Assembly (NCBI RefSeq): GCF_014203755.1
Contig: NZ_JACHJS010000001.1
Span: 4,278,001-4,342,000 of the forward strand
Direction of reading: 5' to 3'
DNA from: Saccharothrix violaceirubra
Lineage (GTDB): Bacteria; Actinomycetota; Actinomycetes; Mycobacteriales; Pseudonocardiaceae
Length of the DNA: 64,000 nucleotides
Under the pieces are notes generated by a model. The model did no database searches. It was not told the DNA's origin and worked only from the letters and a program-made list of their open reading frames with translations. A program made the translations under genes and the position numbers. This document shows, piece by piece, positions 27,515-35,933 of the stretch (positions are counted from its first letter, which is position 1; the number at the start of each line of letters is the position of its first letter).

Positions 27515-27691
27515 GTGAAGAACGAGAACGGCCTCGGCCTGAACCTCGACGACCTGCCGCTGGACGTGTTCGACCTGGCCGACGGCGACCTGTCGGTCGA
27601 GTCGTTGACCGCGGGCCACGGCATGCCCGAGGTCGGCGCGTCCTGCAACTGCTTCTGCTACATCTGCTGCTCCTGCAGCCCGTCCGCGTAA
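27515..27691 (+). CDS. Thiopeptide precursor peptide
   Basis: A 58-residue precursor. The leader (42 residues) is acidic and leucine-rich, with LNLDDLPLDVFDLAD and ESLTAGHGMPEVGA, the pattern of GE2270/thiomuracin-type leaders. The predicted core, after Gly-Ala, is SCNCFCYICCSCSPSA. Ser1 and Ser11 would form the central pyridine by [4+2] cycloaddition, giving a 29-membered ring. The six Cys give thiazoles, Asn3 is typical of EF-Tu binders, and SPSA resembles the GE2270 C-terminus. The GTG at 27515 is preferred because GGGGAG lies 8 nt upstream; a GTG at 27506 would add three residues. Genes for all modifying enzymes flank it. Confidence 0.95.
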   Translation: MKNENGLGLNLDDLPLDVFDLADGDLSVESLTAGHGMPEVGASCNCFCYICCSCSPSA

Positions 27692-27769
27692 TCGCACCGG
27701 ACCGGGGAGGCGTCGTCGGGCCGTTCGCCCGGCGGCGCCGCCGCGGTCGACGACACGGATGGGAACACC

Positions 27770-30619
27770 GTGGTCACACCACCCGAAGGCCGCTCGCCGG
27801 CGGGCCCGTGGCGGGTCGCCGACGCGCCGGTGGTCCGGCTCGCCGGACTGCCGGCCGCACTGCTCACCACGCTGCGCTGCGGCGTGACCGCCGCCGCGGT
27901 CGACCTCCTCGACGCCGAAACCGCCTGGCTCGCCCGTGAAGGCGCGGGTCTCGCCGACGTCCTGCACGACCTGATCGGCGCCCGCGACGACGGCCCGCGC
28001 GACCGGCCGGCGCTGATCGGCCTACGACGCGCCGTGCACCGGGGCCGGGTGCCGGGACGACGCGAGGCCGACGTCCTCGACACCCTCCCGGCCGCGTTCG
28101 CGGCACGGGTGCGCGCCTGGTGCGAGCGGACCGCCGCGCACCGGGTCGCCGTCGCCGGTCTCGACGACCTGCTGACCGCAGACCGGGAACGGGTTGTCGG
28201 CGTCCTGCGCGACACGGCCGCCGACCCTCTTGTGCGGCGTGCCCTCGTCCTCGCGAGCCCGGAACTGCTGGCCGAGCTGGACCGCTGGGTCGCCGACCCC
28301 CGCCGGGTGCCGCAGGCGCAGAAGCTGGTGCGGCTGGTCCGCTTCCTCGTCCGGGCCACCGCGAAGACCAGCCCGTTCAGCACGTTCCTCGACACGGGCC
28401 TCGGCGTCTGGGACGGAACCGACCCGACGCCGTCACGGCGGTGCGCCGTCCTCGAACTCGACGGCTCGCTGCTGCACCGGCTGCGGACCGCCGTCGCCGC
28501 GCTGCCCGCCGTCACGACCGTCGAGGCCGACCCGTCGGCCGTCGTCGACGGTGATCGGGTCGTGCTGCTGGGCGCGTCGCCCGCCGAGCCGACCGGGACG
28601 CTGCCCGCCTCGCCGGCCGTGCTGCGCTGCCTCGACACCGCGCGGTCCGGCGTAAGGGTGCCGGAACTGGTGCGCGACCTCGCCGCCGGCACGGGCGGCG
28701 ACCACGACGCGGCGGCCCGGTTCGTCGCCCGCCTGCTCGACACCGGCTTGCTGCGCCCGCGATCACCCGTGCCGGACCTCGAACCCGACCAGCTCGGTCG
28801 GCTGTCCGAGGCCCTGACCGGACACCCCGACCTGGGCCGGCTGGTCGATGCCGTGCGCGTGCCGCTGGTGGCCGACATCCCGCCGGCCGAGGTGGCGCGG
28901 CACCGGGCCCGACTCGACGACCTCGGCACGGCGTGGTCCGCCCTCGCCGACCGGCTCGACCTGCCCGGCGAGGTCCGGGTGCACGAGACCGTCGTGGCCA
29001 CCGGACCGTCCCGGGCGCTGGACCCGACGACGTGGACGCCGCACCTGGACGATCTCGACGTCGTGCGCCGCTGGCTGGTGGTGTTCGACTGGAAGGTGCC
29101 GATCAGGCTCGCGGTCGCCGAGTTCGTGCGCACGAGGTTCGGCGCGGGTGCCCGGGTACCGCTGCCGGTGCTCCACCGGGAGATTCGCCTCGCTGTGGCC
29201 CACGACCGCTCGCCGCTGGGCGACGTCCTGCGCGCCCTGCTGGGTCCGACGGCCCGGCCGTGGTTCGCCGACCTGGACTCGGCCGCGGTGCCGCGCTTCG
29301 CCGAACTCCGCGCGCTGCGCGCCGCCGCCGGTGCGCCGGCCGACCGGGAACCGGACGTCGAGGGGCCGAAGTCGGGTGGGCCGGACCATCGGATCACCTC
29401 CGCTTCGGACCCCGGCACGGCAGGCAGCGGTTCGGCACGCCTCGACCGGGAACACCCGGCCCCGGAAGATCGACACCGGCGGGCCGACGTCCCCGATCGG
29501 ACCTGCCCGCGGCCGGCCGGTACCCACCCCGATCCGGCAGGCGGGCGGTGGACCGCAGCGGATCCGACCGCCGAGGAGTCGGTGGGCACGGAGCCTGTCG
29601 GCGCGGAACGGATCGCCAGGGGACGGAACGGTCCGGAGTGGACCGTCGCGGAATCGGCCGGCCCAGGGGGGACGAACGCACCACAGCCCGACATCGTGCG
29701 CATCGACCCGGCCGAGGTCGCCGCGCAGATCCGGTCCTGGCCGGCGTGGCTGACCGGGCCGGCGTCGGTCGGGTGCTACCTCCAGCGGGCCGACGACCGA
29801 CTGGTGCTCAACGCCGTCCACGCCGGGCATGGGCGTCAGACCGCACGCGTGCGCCACCTGCTCGACCGCGCGGGCGCACCGGTACCGGCTCGCGCACCCG
29901 ACCCGCGCGTCGCGGAGTTCACCGGCCTGTTCGGTTCGACGCTCAACGCCCGCGTACCCACCGCCCGGTACGAGATCGGCTACCCCGGCACGACGGGGGC
30001 ACCGGGCGGAGAGCGGTTGCCCGTCGCCGACCTCGTCGTCCGCCACGACCCCGACCTCGACCTGGTCGGCCTGTGGCACGCGGACACCCCGGTCGTGCCG
30101 GTGCACCCCGGCATGATGGCCGACTTCCACCTGCCGCCGCTGGCCCGCTTCGCCGACCGGGCTTTCAACCCGGCCTACCAGGTGCACCCGAGCGCGCCAC
30201 CGCTGGTGCCGCACGACGCGACACCGGACGCGGTGGTCCGGCTGCCCAGGGTAGAGATCGGTTCGGTGGTGGTGCGCCGGGCGCGGTGGACGTTCCCGAT
30301 CGACCGCGTCCCGCCGCGCACGGCCGCCGGCTCCGACGCCGACCACCTGCTGCGGTTGGCGGCGTGGCGGCGGGAGCACGGGGTTCCCGCGCGGTGCTTC
30401 GCCCGCTCTTGGGGCGAGGAGACGGCGGTCAGCGTCGCCAAGGCGCGCAAACCGTCCTATGTGGACTTCGGCGACTGGTTCCTGGTCGCCGCGTTCGACC
30501 GCCGGCTGTCCGGCCGGAGCACCGTGCTGCTGGAGGAGGCGCTACCCGAACCGGGCGCCGACGGCACGCACGTCGCGGAGTACTTCGTGGAACTCGACGA
30601 CCGGGAGGAGGCACCGTGA
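27770..30619 (+). CDS. LanB-type dehydratase 2 (long copy with linker insert)
   Basis: A 949-residue second LanB glutamylation protein. The block TAKTSPFSTF near residue 205 and the C-terminal KPSYVDFGDW and AEYFVELDD match copy 1. Residues about 523-641 (DNA 29337-29690) form a low-complexity Gly/Pro/Arg/Glu-rich insert absent from copy 1 and explain most of the extra length. It starts 78 bp after the precursor and its stop overlaps the elimination gene (GTGA). Two full LanB genes in one thiopeptide cluster are unusual. They may act on different serines or form a heteromer. Confidence 0.92.
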   Translation: MVTPPEGRSPAGPWRVADAPVVRLAGLPAALLTTLRCGVTAAAVDLLDAETAWLAREGAGLADVLHDLIGARDDGPRDRPALIGLRRAVHRGRVPGRREADVLDTLPAAFAARVRAWCERTAAHRVAVAGLDDLLTADRERVVGVLRDTAADPLVRRALVLASPELLAELDRWVADPRRVPQAQKLVRLVRFLVRATAKTSPFSTFLDTGLGVWDGTDPTPSRRCAVLELDGSLLHRLRTAVAALPAVTTVEADPSAVVDGDRVVLLGASPAEPTGTLPASPAVLRCLDTARSGVRVPELVRDLAAGTGGDHDAAARFVARLLDTGLLRPRSPVPDLEPDQLGRLSEALTGHPDLGRLVDAVRVPLVADIPPAEVARHRARLDDLGTAWSALADRLDLPGEVRVHETVVATGPSRALDPTTWTPHLDDLDVVRRWLVVFDWKVPIRLAVAEFVRTRFGAGARVPLPVLHREIRLAVAHDRSPLGDVLRALLGPTARPWFADLDSAAVPRFAELRALRAAAGAPADREPDVEGPKSGGPDHRITSASDPGTAGSGSARLDREHPAPEDRHRRADVPDRTCPRPAGTHPDPAGGRWTAADPTAEESVGTEPVGAERIARGRNGPEWTVAESAGPGGTNAPQPDIVRIDPAEVAAQIRSWPAWLTGPASVGCYLQRADDRLVLNAVHAGHGRQTARVRHLLDRAGAPVPARAPDPRVAEFTGLFGSTLNARVPTARYEIGYPGTTGAPGGERLPVADLVVRHDPDLDLVGLWHADTPVVPVHPGMMADFHLPPLARFADRAFNPAYQVHPSAPPLVPHDATPDAVVRLPRVEIGSVVVRRARWTFPIDRVPPRTAAGSDADHLLRLAAWRREHGVPARCFARSWGEETAVSVAKARKPSYVDFGDWFLVAAFDRRLSGRSTVLLEEALPEPGADGTHVAEYFVELDDREEAP

Positions 30620-31524
30620 TCCGCACGACCACCGCCGCGGACTGGCTCGCGGCACACCTGTTCCACCACGGGAACCTGGACGACCTGCTCGTCCGCCTCG
30701 TCGCGCCGCTGGTGCGCGAACTGGACCGGCCGGCGTTCTTCCTGCGCTACTGGGACGGCGGCAACCACGTGCGGCTGCGGGTCCTCGCGCCGGACGACCG
30801 CGACGCGGTCGGCGCCGTGATCCGCGACCGGGCCGAGGCGTACTTCGCCGAATCGCCCGCACCCGACCTGATGAGCGCCGAGCACTACCGGTCGGTGGCA
30901 CCGGGACTGGCGCTGGGCGAGGGTCTGACCGACTACCTGCCCGAGTTGCGGCCCAACAACTCCGTGCTGTTCCAGCCGTACACGCGGGAACACCACCGCT
31001 ACGGCCACGGCGCCTCGATGGAGGCCGCCGAGCACCACTTCGCCGAGTCCAGCGCGGTCGTGCTCGACCTGCTCGGCACGCACCCGTCGACCAGGCAGCG
31101 CGACACCGCCTGCTACGCGCTGATCCTGCTGGCCTGGTTCGCCGCCGAGCCCGACCCGGTCCGGCTGACGGCCTGGCGCGACCGGCTCGACCGTGGCTGG
31201 GCCGAGCGGTTCGGGCCGCTCGGCGTCGTCGCCGAGGCCGAGTCGGCACAGGTGTTCGAGCGGGACCGGGGCACGTTGGTCGCGATCGCCGACCGGCTGC
31301 GCGCGGGACGCGTGGGCGGCTCGGTCCTGGGGCGCTGGTCGGCGTCGGTCACGGCGCTCGCCGCGAGCCTGCGGCGACCCGACGCGCGCGCGCCGGAGGG
31401 CGGTCCGCTGCCGGTGCTCGACGCGTGCGCGCACCTGCTGTGCAACCGGCTCGGGGTCTCCCCCGCCGCCGAGGTGCACCTGCGCCGACTCGCGGTCGCG
31501 GCCGTGCTGGAGGCCACCCGATGA
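30616..31524 (+). CDS. Thiopeptide glutamate-elimination protein (TbtC-like)
   Basis: A 302-residue protein of the lantibiotic-dehydratase C-terminal / thiopeptide-type biosynthesis family (SpaB_C). It shows the family opening WLAAHLFHHGNLDDLLV and RYWDGGNHVRLRV. In split LanB systems this protein eliminates glutamate from glutamylated Ser to give dehydroalanine. A strong GGGAGGAGG lies before its GTG, which overlaps the LanB-2 stop. Its own stop overlaps the ATG of the small bridging ORF. Assignment as eliminase rather than pyridine synthase rests on gene order and on the next larger homologue. Confidence 0.88.
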   Translation: MIRTTTAADWLAAHLFHHGNLDDLLVRLVAPLVRELDRPAFFLRYWDGGNHVRLRVLAPDDRDAVGAVIRDRAEAYFAESPAPDLMSAEHYRSVAPGLALGEGLTDYLPELRPNNSVLFQPYTREHHRYGHGASMEAAEHHFAESSAVVLDLLGTHPSTRQRDTACYALILLAWFAAEPDPVRLTAWRDRLDRGWAERFGPLGVVAEAESAQVFERDRGTLVAIADRLRAGRVGGSVLGRWSASVTALAASLRRPDARAPEGGPLPVLDACAHLLCNRLGVSPAAEVHLRRLAVAAVLEATR

Positions 31525-31763
31525 CCCGGCACCCACTCCGCGCGGGCCGGCCCACCGCACCGGGCGGCCACGCCCAGGACGCCCGGCGACCCCGCGCCCG
31601 ACACCGGGATCGACCCGACCGGAACGACGGCCGCCCGATGAGCCGGCACGCCGTTCACCACGAGCGCACGCCCGACACCGAACGGACGGCACCCGACTCC
31701 AAGACCCGTCCGCGCGACACCGGCCCGGCTCGCGCGGGACGGCAGCCGGAGGCGACCCGATGA
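31521..31763 (+). CDS. Possible 80-residue bridging ORF, Arg/Pro-rich
   Basis: This frame links two cluster genes exactly, with an ATGA overlap at each end. The product is very basic, rich in Arg, Pro, Asp and His, and looks disordered; I recognise no family. The DNA has three similar copies of a gene-start block (ATGs at 31521, 31638 and 31760, each preceded by CCCG and followed by CNGCAC). It may therefore be a product of local duplication of the pyridine-synthase start rather than a real protein. If translated, it would keep ribosomes coupled across the gap. Confidence 0.35.
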   Translation: MTRHPLRAGRPTAPGGHAQDARRPRARHRDRPDRNDGRPMSRHAVHHERTPDTERTAPDSKTRPRDTGPARAGRQPEATR

Positions 31764-32806
31764 CGCCGCACGCACTGCACATCGCCCACCACGCCCCGGA
31801 TTGCGACGACCTGCTGCTCGACGCCGTCCGACCGGTCCTGGAGTCCGTGCCCGGCGGGTACTTCCTGCGCCACTGGCAACGCGGGCCGCACCTGCGGGTG
31901 ATCACCCCGGAGCCGGTGCCGGACGACGACGTCCGCCGCCTGGCCGACCACCTGGCCGCGCACCCGTCGACGACCGTGCTCGACCAGGACGCGCTGCTGC
32001 CGGCGCACCGGAGGCTGGCGGCGGCCGAGCAGGTCTCCGGGCCGCTCACGCCGTTCTACCCGGACAACACCGTGCGCCGGGCCGACCACGACGACCGGTC
32101 CGCGGTGCTCGGCGCGGCGGCGGACCTCGTGACGGCCGCGCACGTCGCGACGACCCCGGTGCTGTTCGACGTGCTGACCGACGTCCGGGCGGGCGGCTCA
32201 CGGCTCGGCATCGCGCTCGACCTCGTGCTGGCGACCGCGCACGCCTACGCCGAGGGCGGCATCGCGGGCGGTTTCGTGTCGTTCCGGTCGCACGCCGAGG
32301 CGTTCCTGGCCGACGGCGACCGCGAAGCGGTACGACGGCGCTGGGACGGCGAGTACGCACGACGCCGCGAAGCCCTGCGCGACCGGCTCGACGCCGTAAC
32401 GTCTACTGTGGACTGCGAGGCCGCCGTGCCGCACGTGCGCCGCTGGCTGGCCGCCCTCGACCCGGTCCGCGACCGGGCCGGGGAACTGCTCGCCACCGGC
32501 GAACTGGCCTTCGACCGCGTGCGCGGCGCCGCGACCAGTGAGTTCCACCGCACGCTCGACACGAACGAGCGGTGGCACGCCGAGGTGGCGCCCTCGGTCG
32601 CGTTCGGCACGTACCGGGTGCTGCTGAACTGCGCCTACCTCCAACTCACCCGACTGGGCATCCGGCCCGTCGAGCGGTTCGCCCTGTGCCACCTCGCGGC
32701 CAACGCCGTCGAGGAACGCGAGGGTGTCCGCGCGCTCGACCTGGTGCGGGACGACCCCACACCCGTGAACCACCTGGCCACCAACGACTTGGGGGGACGA
32801 CCATGA
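31760..32806 (+). CDS. Thiopeptide [4+2] pyridine synthase (TbtD-like)
   Basis: A 348-residue protein of the thiopeptide-type bacteriocin biosynthesis family. The pattern GGYFLRHWQRGPHLRV near the N-terminus, TPFYPDNTVRRADH, and C-terminal NCAYLQLTRLGI followed by FALCHLAANAVEE, fits pyridine synthases such as TbtD/PbtD. It should bind the leader, join the two dehydroalanines (from Ser1 and Ser11) and expel the leader as a carboxamide, forming the macrocycle. It overlaps the SagB-type gene by ATGA. Confidence 0.9.
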   Translation: MTPHALHIAHHAPDCDDLLLDAVRPVLESVPGGYFLRHWQRGPHLRVITPEPVPDDDVRRLADHLAAHPSTTVLDQDALLPAHRRLAAAEQVSGPLTPFYPDNTVRRADHDDRSAVLGAAADLVTAAHVATTPVLFDVLTDVRAGGSRLGIALDLVLATAHAYAEGGIAGGFVSFRSHAEAFLADGDREAVRRRWDGEYARRREALRDRLDAVTSTVDCEAAVPHVRRWLAALDPVRDRAGELLATGELAFDRVRGAATSEFHRTLDTNERWHAEVAPSVAFGTYRVLLNCAYLQLTRLGIRPVERFALCHLAANAVEEREGVRALDLVRDDPTPVNHLATNDLGGRP

Positions 32807-34194
32807 CCGACATCGCGGTCGCGGCGGACGTGGGCGAGCTGTTGTCGCTGCGGCCCGGCGTCTACAGCGCGATCGGCCGGGACGGCGGTGTCGCGCTGCT
32901 CGCGTGGCCCAACGCCGACCGGCTCGGCGAACTCGACGAAGACCTGCACGCGGTCCTGCGCGCCCTGGCCGCCGGTCCGACCGGCACCGGTGCGCTCCGC
33001 GCCCTCGCCGACCCGGAACGGGTCGACGCCCTGCTCGACCGCCTGCGGCATGGCGGGTGGCTGGCCGTGACGGTGGTGTGGCGCGATCGACCGCTCTACA
33101 CGCTGGTGCCGCTCACGACACCGCCGCCGATGCCCGGACACGTGCCCGCGGACCCCGTGCTGTCCCGGTTCGCGGTGCTGCACCGGGTCGACGGCGAGAC
33201 GGTGGCAGAATCGCCGCGCGCGTGGTGCGACACGCGGGTCCACGACGCGGACGTGCTGGCGCTGCTGGCGGGCCTGCCCGCCGGCGGCCTGCCCGAGCGG
33301 GTCGTGCGCGACCTGCACTGGGCCGGCGTCCTCGTGCCGGACACGGGCGCCGAGGACGAGGAGTTCGCGCTGCGCCAGTGGAGTCCGCACGAGCTGTGGT
33401 TCCACGACCGCAGCCGGCTGGGCCGGCGCGGCTACCTCGGCGACCGGTTCGGCGGCACGTTCTGGGCGCGCGACCGGTTCCCGGCGCCGCCCGCCGTCCC
33501 CGAGCCGTTCGCCGGTCCGGTCGTACCGCTGGCGGTGCCGGACCTGCCCGCACGACGCCGGGAGGACCCGACGCTCACCGCCGTGCTGGAGGACCGCGAG
33601 ACCGTCCGCGAGCAGGACGACGCGCACCCGCTGACCCTCGACGGACTCGGCGAGTTCCTGTACCGGTGCGCGCGCACCCGGTTGACCCGGGTCGGCGACG
33701 ACGGCCAGGAGTACGCGAGCCGCCCGTACCCCTCCGGCGGCTCTGTCTACGAACTGGAGCTGTACCCCCTGGTACGCCTGGTGGACGGGCTGGAACCGGG
33801 GCTGTACCACTACGACTCGCACGGCCACCGGCTGGAGTTCGTGCGTGCCGACGCCGATCCGGCCGTGCGCCGGATGTCCCGGGTCGCCGCACTGTCCACT
33901 GTGGCCGAACGGCCGCCGCAGGTGCTCGTCGGCGTCTCGGCGCGGATCGGGCGGCTGATGTGGAAGTACGAGGCCATGCCGTACTCGTTGGCGCTCAAGC
34001 ACGTCGGCGTGCTCTACCAGACGATGTACTGCGTCGCGACGGCGATGGGCCTGGCACCGTGCGCGCTCGGCGGCGGTGATTCCCGGGCGTTCGCCGAGGC
34101 GACCGGACGCGATCCGCTCGTCGAGTGCGCGGTGGGCGAGTTCGCGCTGGGCAGCCGTGTGCGCCAGGTCCCGGTGTGGGAGTTGGCCCGATGA
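32803..34194 (+). CDS. SagB-type FMN dehydrogenase (azoline oxidase)
   Basis: A 463-residue protein with an N-terminal helical region (1-250) and a C-terminal nitroreductase-like SagB domain. Key segments are RPYPSGGSVYELELYPLV, the LYHYDSHGHRLEFV strand, and MWKYEAMPYSLALKHVGVLYQTMYCVATAMGLAPCALGG, which are FMN-binding and lid elements. It should oxidise the thiazolines made by the YcaO enzymes to thiazoles. It overlaps both neighbours by ATGA, in the order usual for thiopeptide clusters. Confidence 0.93.
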   Translation: MTDIAVAADVGELLSLRPGVYSAIGRDGGVALLAWPNADRLGELDEDLHAVLRALAAGPTGTGALRALADPERVDALLDRLRHGGWLAVTVVWRDRPLYTLVPLTTPPPMPGHVPADPVLSRFAVLHRVDGETVAESPRAWCDTRVHDADVLALLAGLPAGGLPERVVRDLHWAGVLVPDTGAEDEEFALRQWSPHELWFHDRSRLGRRGYLGDRFGGTFWARDRFPAPPAVPEPFAGPVVPLAVPDLPARRREDPTLTAVLEDRETVREQDDAHPLTLDGLGEFLYRCARTRLTRVGDDGQEYASRPYPSGGSVYELELYPLVRLVDGLEPGLYHYDSHGHRLEFVRADADPAVRRMSRVAALSTVAERPPQVLVGVSARIGRLMWKYEAMPYSLALKHVGVLYQTMYCVATAMGLAPCALGGGDSRAFAEATGRDPLVECAVGEFALGSRVRQVPVWELAR

Positions 34195-35933
34195 GCGCAC
34201 GACTGCTGCTGCGTCCGGACGCGCGCTGGACCGCGACGTCCGACGGCGTCCAGGTGCTCGCGCCGCACGGCGAGGTGTTCCTGCCCGGTACGACCACCGG
34301 CGAGTGGCTGGCCAGGCTGGCTCCGGTGCTCGACGGCCGGTTCACGCTCGACCGGATCGCCGACGGGCTGCCCGAGGCACGCCGTGGCGCCGTGCGTGCC
34401 CTCCTGACGGGTCTGGTGCGGCGTGGTGTCGTGCGAGAGGTACGCGACGAACTTCCGCACGGACTCACCGACGACGAGCTGTCCGCCCACGCCGCGCAGA
34501 TCTCCTACCTGGGCTACCACCTGGACTCGGCGGCGCACCGGTTCGAGCGGTACCGGCGGATGCCGGTCGCGGTGGTCGGCGGCGGCGCGCTCGTCGACGT
34601 CCTGCGGGAAGCCTTGCGGCGCACGGGTTGTGCGGTGGTCGACGCCGAGCCGGAGGACGCCGGACTCGTGGTGCAGGTGTGCGACGGGACGACCGGTGGC
34701 GCCGTCGCCGGGCTGTGCGCGCACCGCGAGGTGCCGCTGGCCCAGGTGGTCGTGGCCGACGGGGAGGTCTGGTGGCACCCGGCCTTCGTGCCCGGACGCG
34801 ACGGCCACGGCTGGCACGAGGCCCGACGACGGCTGGTCCCCGCCGAGCCGACGGCCGGTGCCGGCCTGGACGACACCACGTCGACCGTGGTCGCCACGCA
34901 GGTGGCGCACGACCTGTTCCGGTACGCCACGGGTCTGCGCGGACCCGACCCGGTGCCGCGCCTGGTGCGCTTCGACACCGGCACGCTCGCCTCGCACGAC
35001 CACCGCTACCTGCCGACCGGCGGCGCGGACCGGGCCGACGTGCGCGACCGGGTGCGGGCTCTGGCCGAGCTGCCCGGTCTGGACGCCGAGGAGTTCTCGA
35101 GGCGGGCCGTCGTGCTGGTCGACCCCAGGCTCGGGGTGCTGGACGAGGTCGACGAGGGCGACCTGGCGCAACTGCCGCTGCACGTGACGAGGACAAGGGT
35201 CTCGGCACCGGACGGCTCACGGCCCGTCGTCACGGGCGCGGGCATCGACTTCGAGACCGCCCGCTACCGGGCGGTGCTCACGGGCGTGGCGCGCTACGCC
35301 GCACTGGCCGCGCCCGCCGGTCCGCTCGCCGCGGTCGACGCGGTGGACGGGTCCGCCCGCGAGGTCGCACCGCCCGTCGGGCACCGCGGCGTCGCCGCCG
35401 GGTACGACTGGCCCGGTGCCGTGTCGGCCGGTGCCCTGGACCACTGCCTGCACCTGACGGTGGCCACCGCCCGTGCGGCGGTCGCGCCGTTCGACGGCGT
35501 CGACCTCGACGCGGTCGGCGGGGACCCGGTGCTCGACCACGCGGTGGCGATGTTGCACGCGCTGGGCGAGCCCGTCACCGTGCACGACGTCACCGGGCCG
35601 CTCGGCGTCCCGACGTTCGGCGCCGCGTTGTCCGGCCGTACGGTCGCGTACGGCTCGGGTGTCGACCCGACGGCCGCGCTGCGCGAGTGCCTGCACCGGA
35701 CGCTGCTGTCCTGGCAGTCACGGACGACGGGCCAACCGGTCTACGCGCCGCCGAACGTGCCCGACCTGCCGGAGTCGCTGCGCGGCCCGGCGCGTCCACC
35801 CCGGGTCGCGGACCCGGTCGACCCGCTCGCCGCGCTGGTCGCCGCCGGGCATCGGCCGCTCCTCGTCCCGCTCGATCACGACGGTGCGGTGCACCGGGTC
35901 GTGCCCTTCGTCGTCAGGGTGGTGTTGACGTGA
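34191..35933 (+). CDS. Ocin-ThiF-like leader-binding partner of the cyclodehydratase
   Basis: A 580-residue protein placed between SagB and YcaO-2, the position of TbtF/PbtF. The first 80 residues resemble a RiPP recognition element (winged-helix with FLPGTTTGEWLARLAPVLDG). A Rossmann-like ThiF segment follows (MPVAVVGGGALVDVLREALRRTG), without the catalytic ThiF cysteine motif. The C-terminus has YcaO-like traces (TGVARYAALAAP and DPTAALRECLHR). It should bind the leader and present the core to the YcaO enzymes. It overlaps YcaO-2 by GTGA. Confidence 0.87.
   Translation: MSARLLLRPDARWTATSDGVQVLAPHGEVFLPGTTTGEWLARLAPVLDGRFTLDRIADGLPEARRGAVRALLTGLVRRGVVREVRDELPHGLTDDELSAHAAQISYLGYHLDSAAHRFERYRRMPVAVVGGGALVDVLREALRRTGCAVVDAEPEDAGLVVQVCDGTTGGAVAGLCAHREVPLAQVVVADGEVWWHPAFVPGRDGHGWHEARRRLVPAEPTAGAGLDDTTSTVVATQVAHDLFRYATGLRGPDPVPRLVRFDTGTLASHDHRYLPTGGADRADVRDRVRALAELPGLDAEEFSRRAVVLVDPRLGVLDEVDEGDLAQLPLHVTRTRVSAPDGSRPVVTGAGIDFETARYRAVLTGVARYAALAAPAGPLAAVDAVDGSAREVAPPVGHRGVAAGYDWPGAVSAGALDHCLHLTVATARAAVAPFDGVDLDAVGGDPVLDHAVAMLHALGEPVTVHDVTGPLGVPTFGAALSGRTVAYGSGVDPTAALRECLHRTLLSWQSRTTGQPVYAPPNVPDLPESLRGPARPPRVADPVDPLAALVAAGHRPLLVPLDHDGAVHRVVPFVVRVVLT

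Noticed and set aside
27377..27967. Minus-strand frame over the precursor gene
   Set aside because: It is antisense to the precursor and the start of LanB-2 and has no recognisable motif.
34076..35929. 1223-codon open frame running into YcaO-2 from 34076
   Set aside because: The first 618 codons are Arg/Ala/Gly-rich shadow sequence of the SagB and Ocin-ThiF genes. Only the part from the GTG at 35930 has YcaO motifs and a coupled start.
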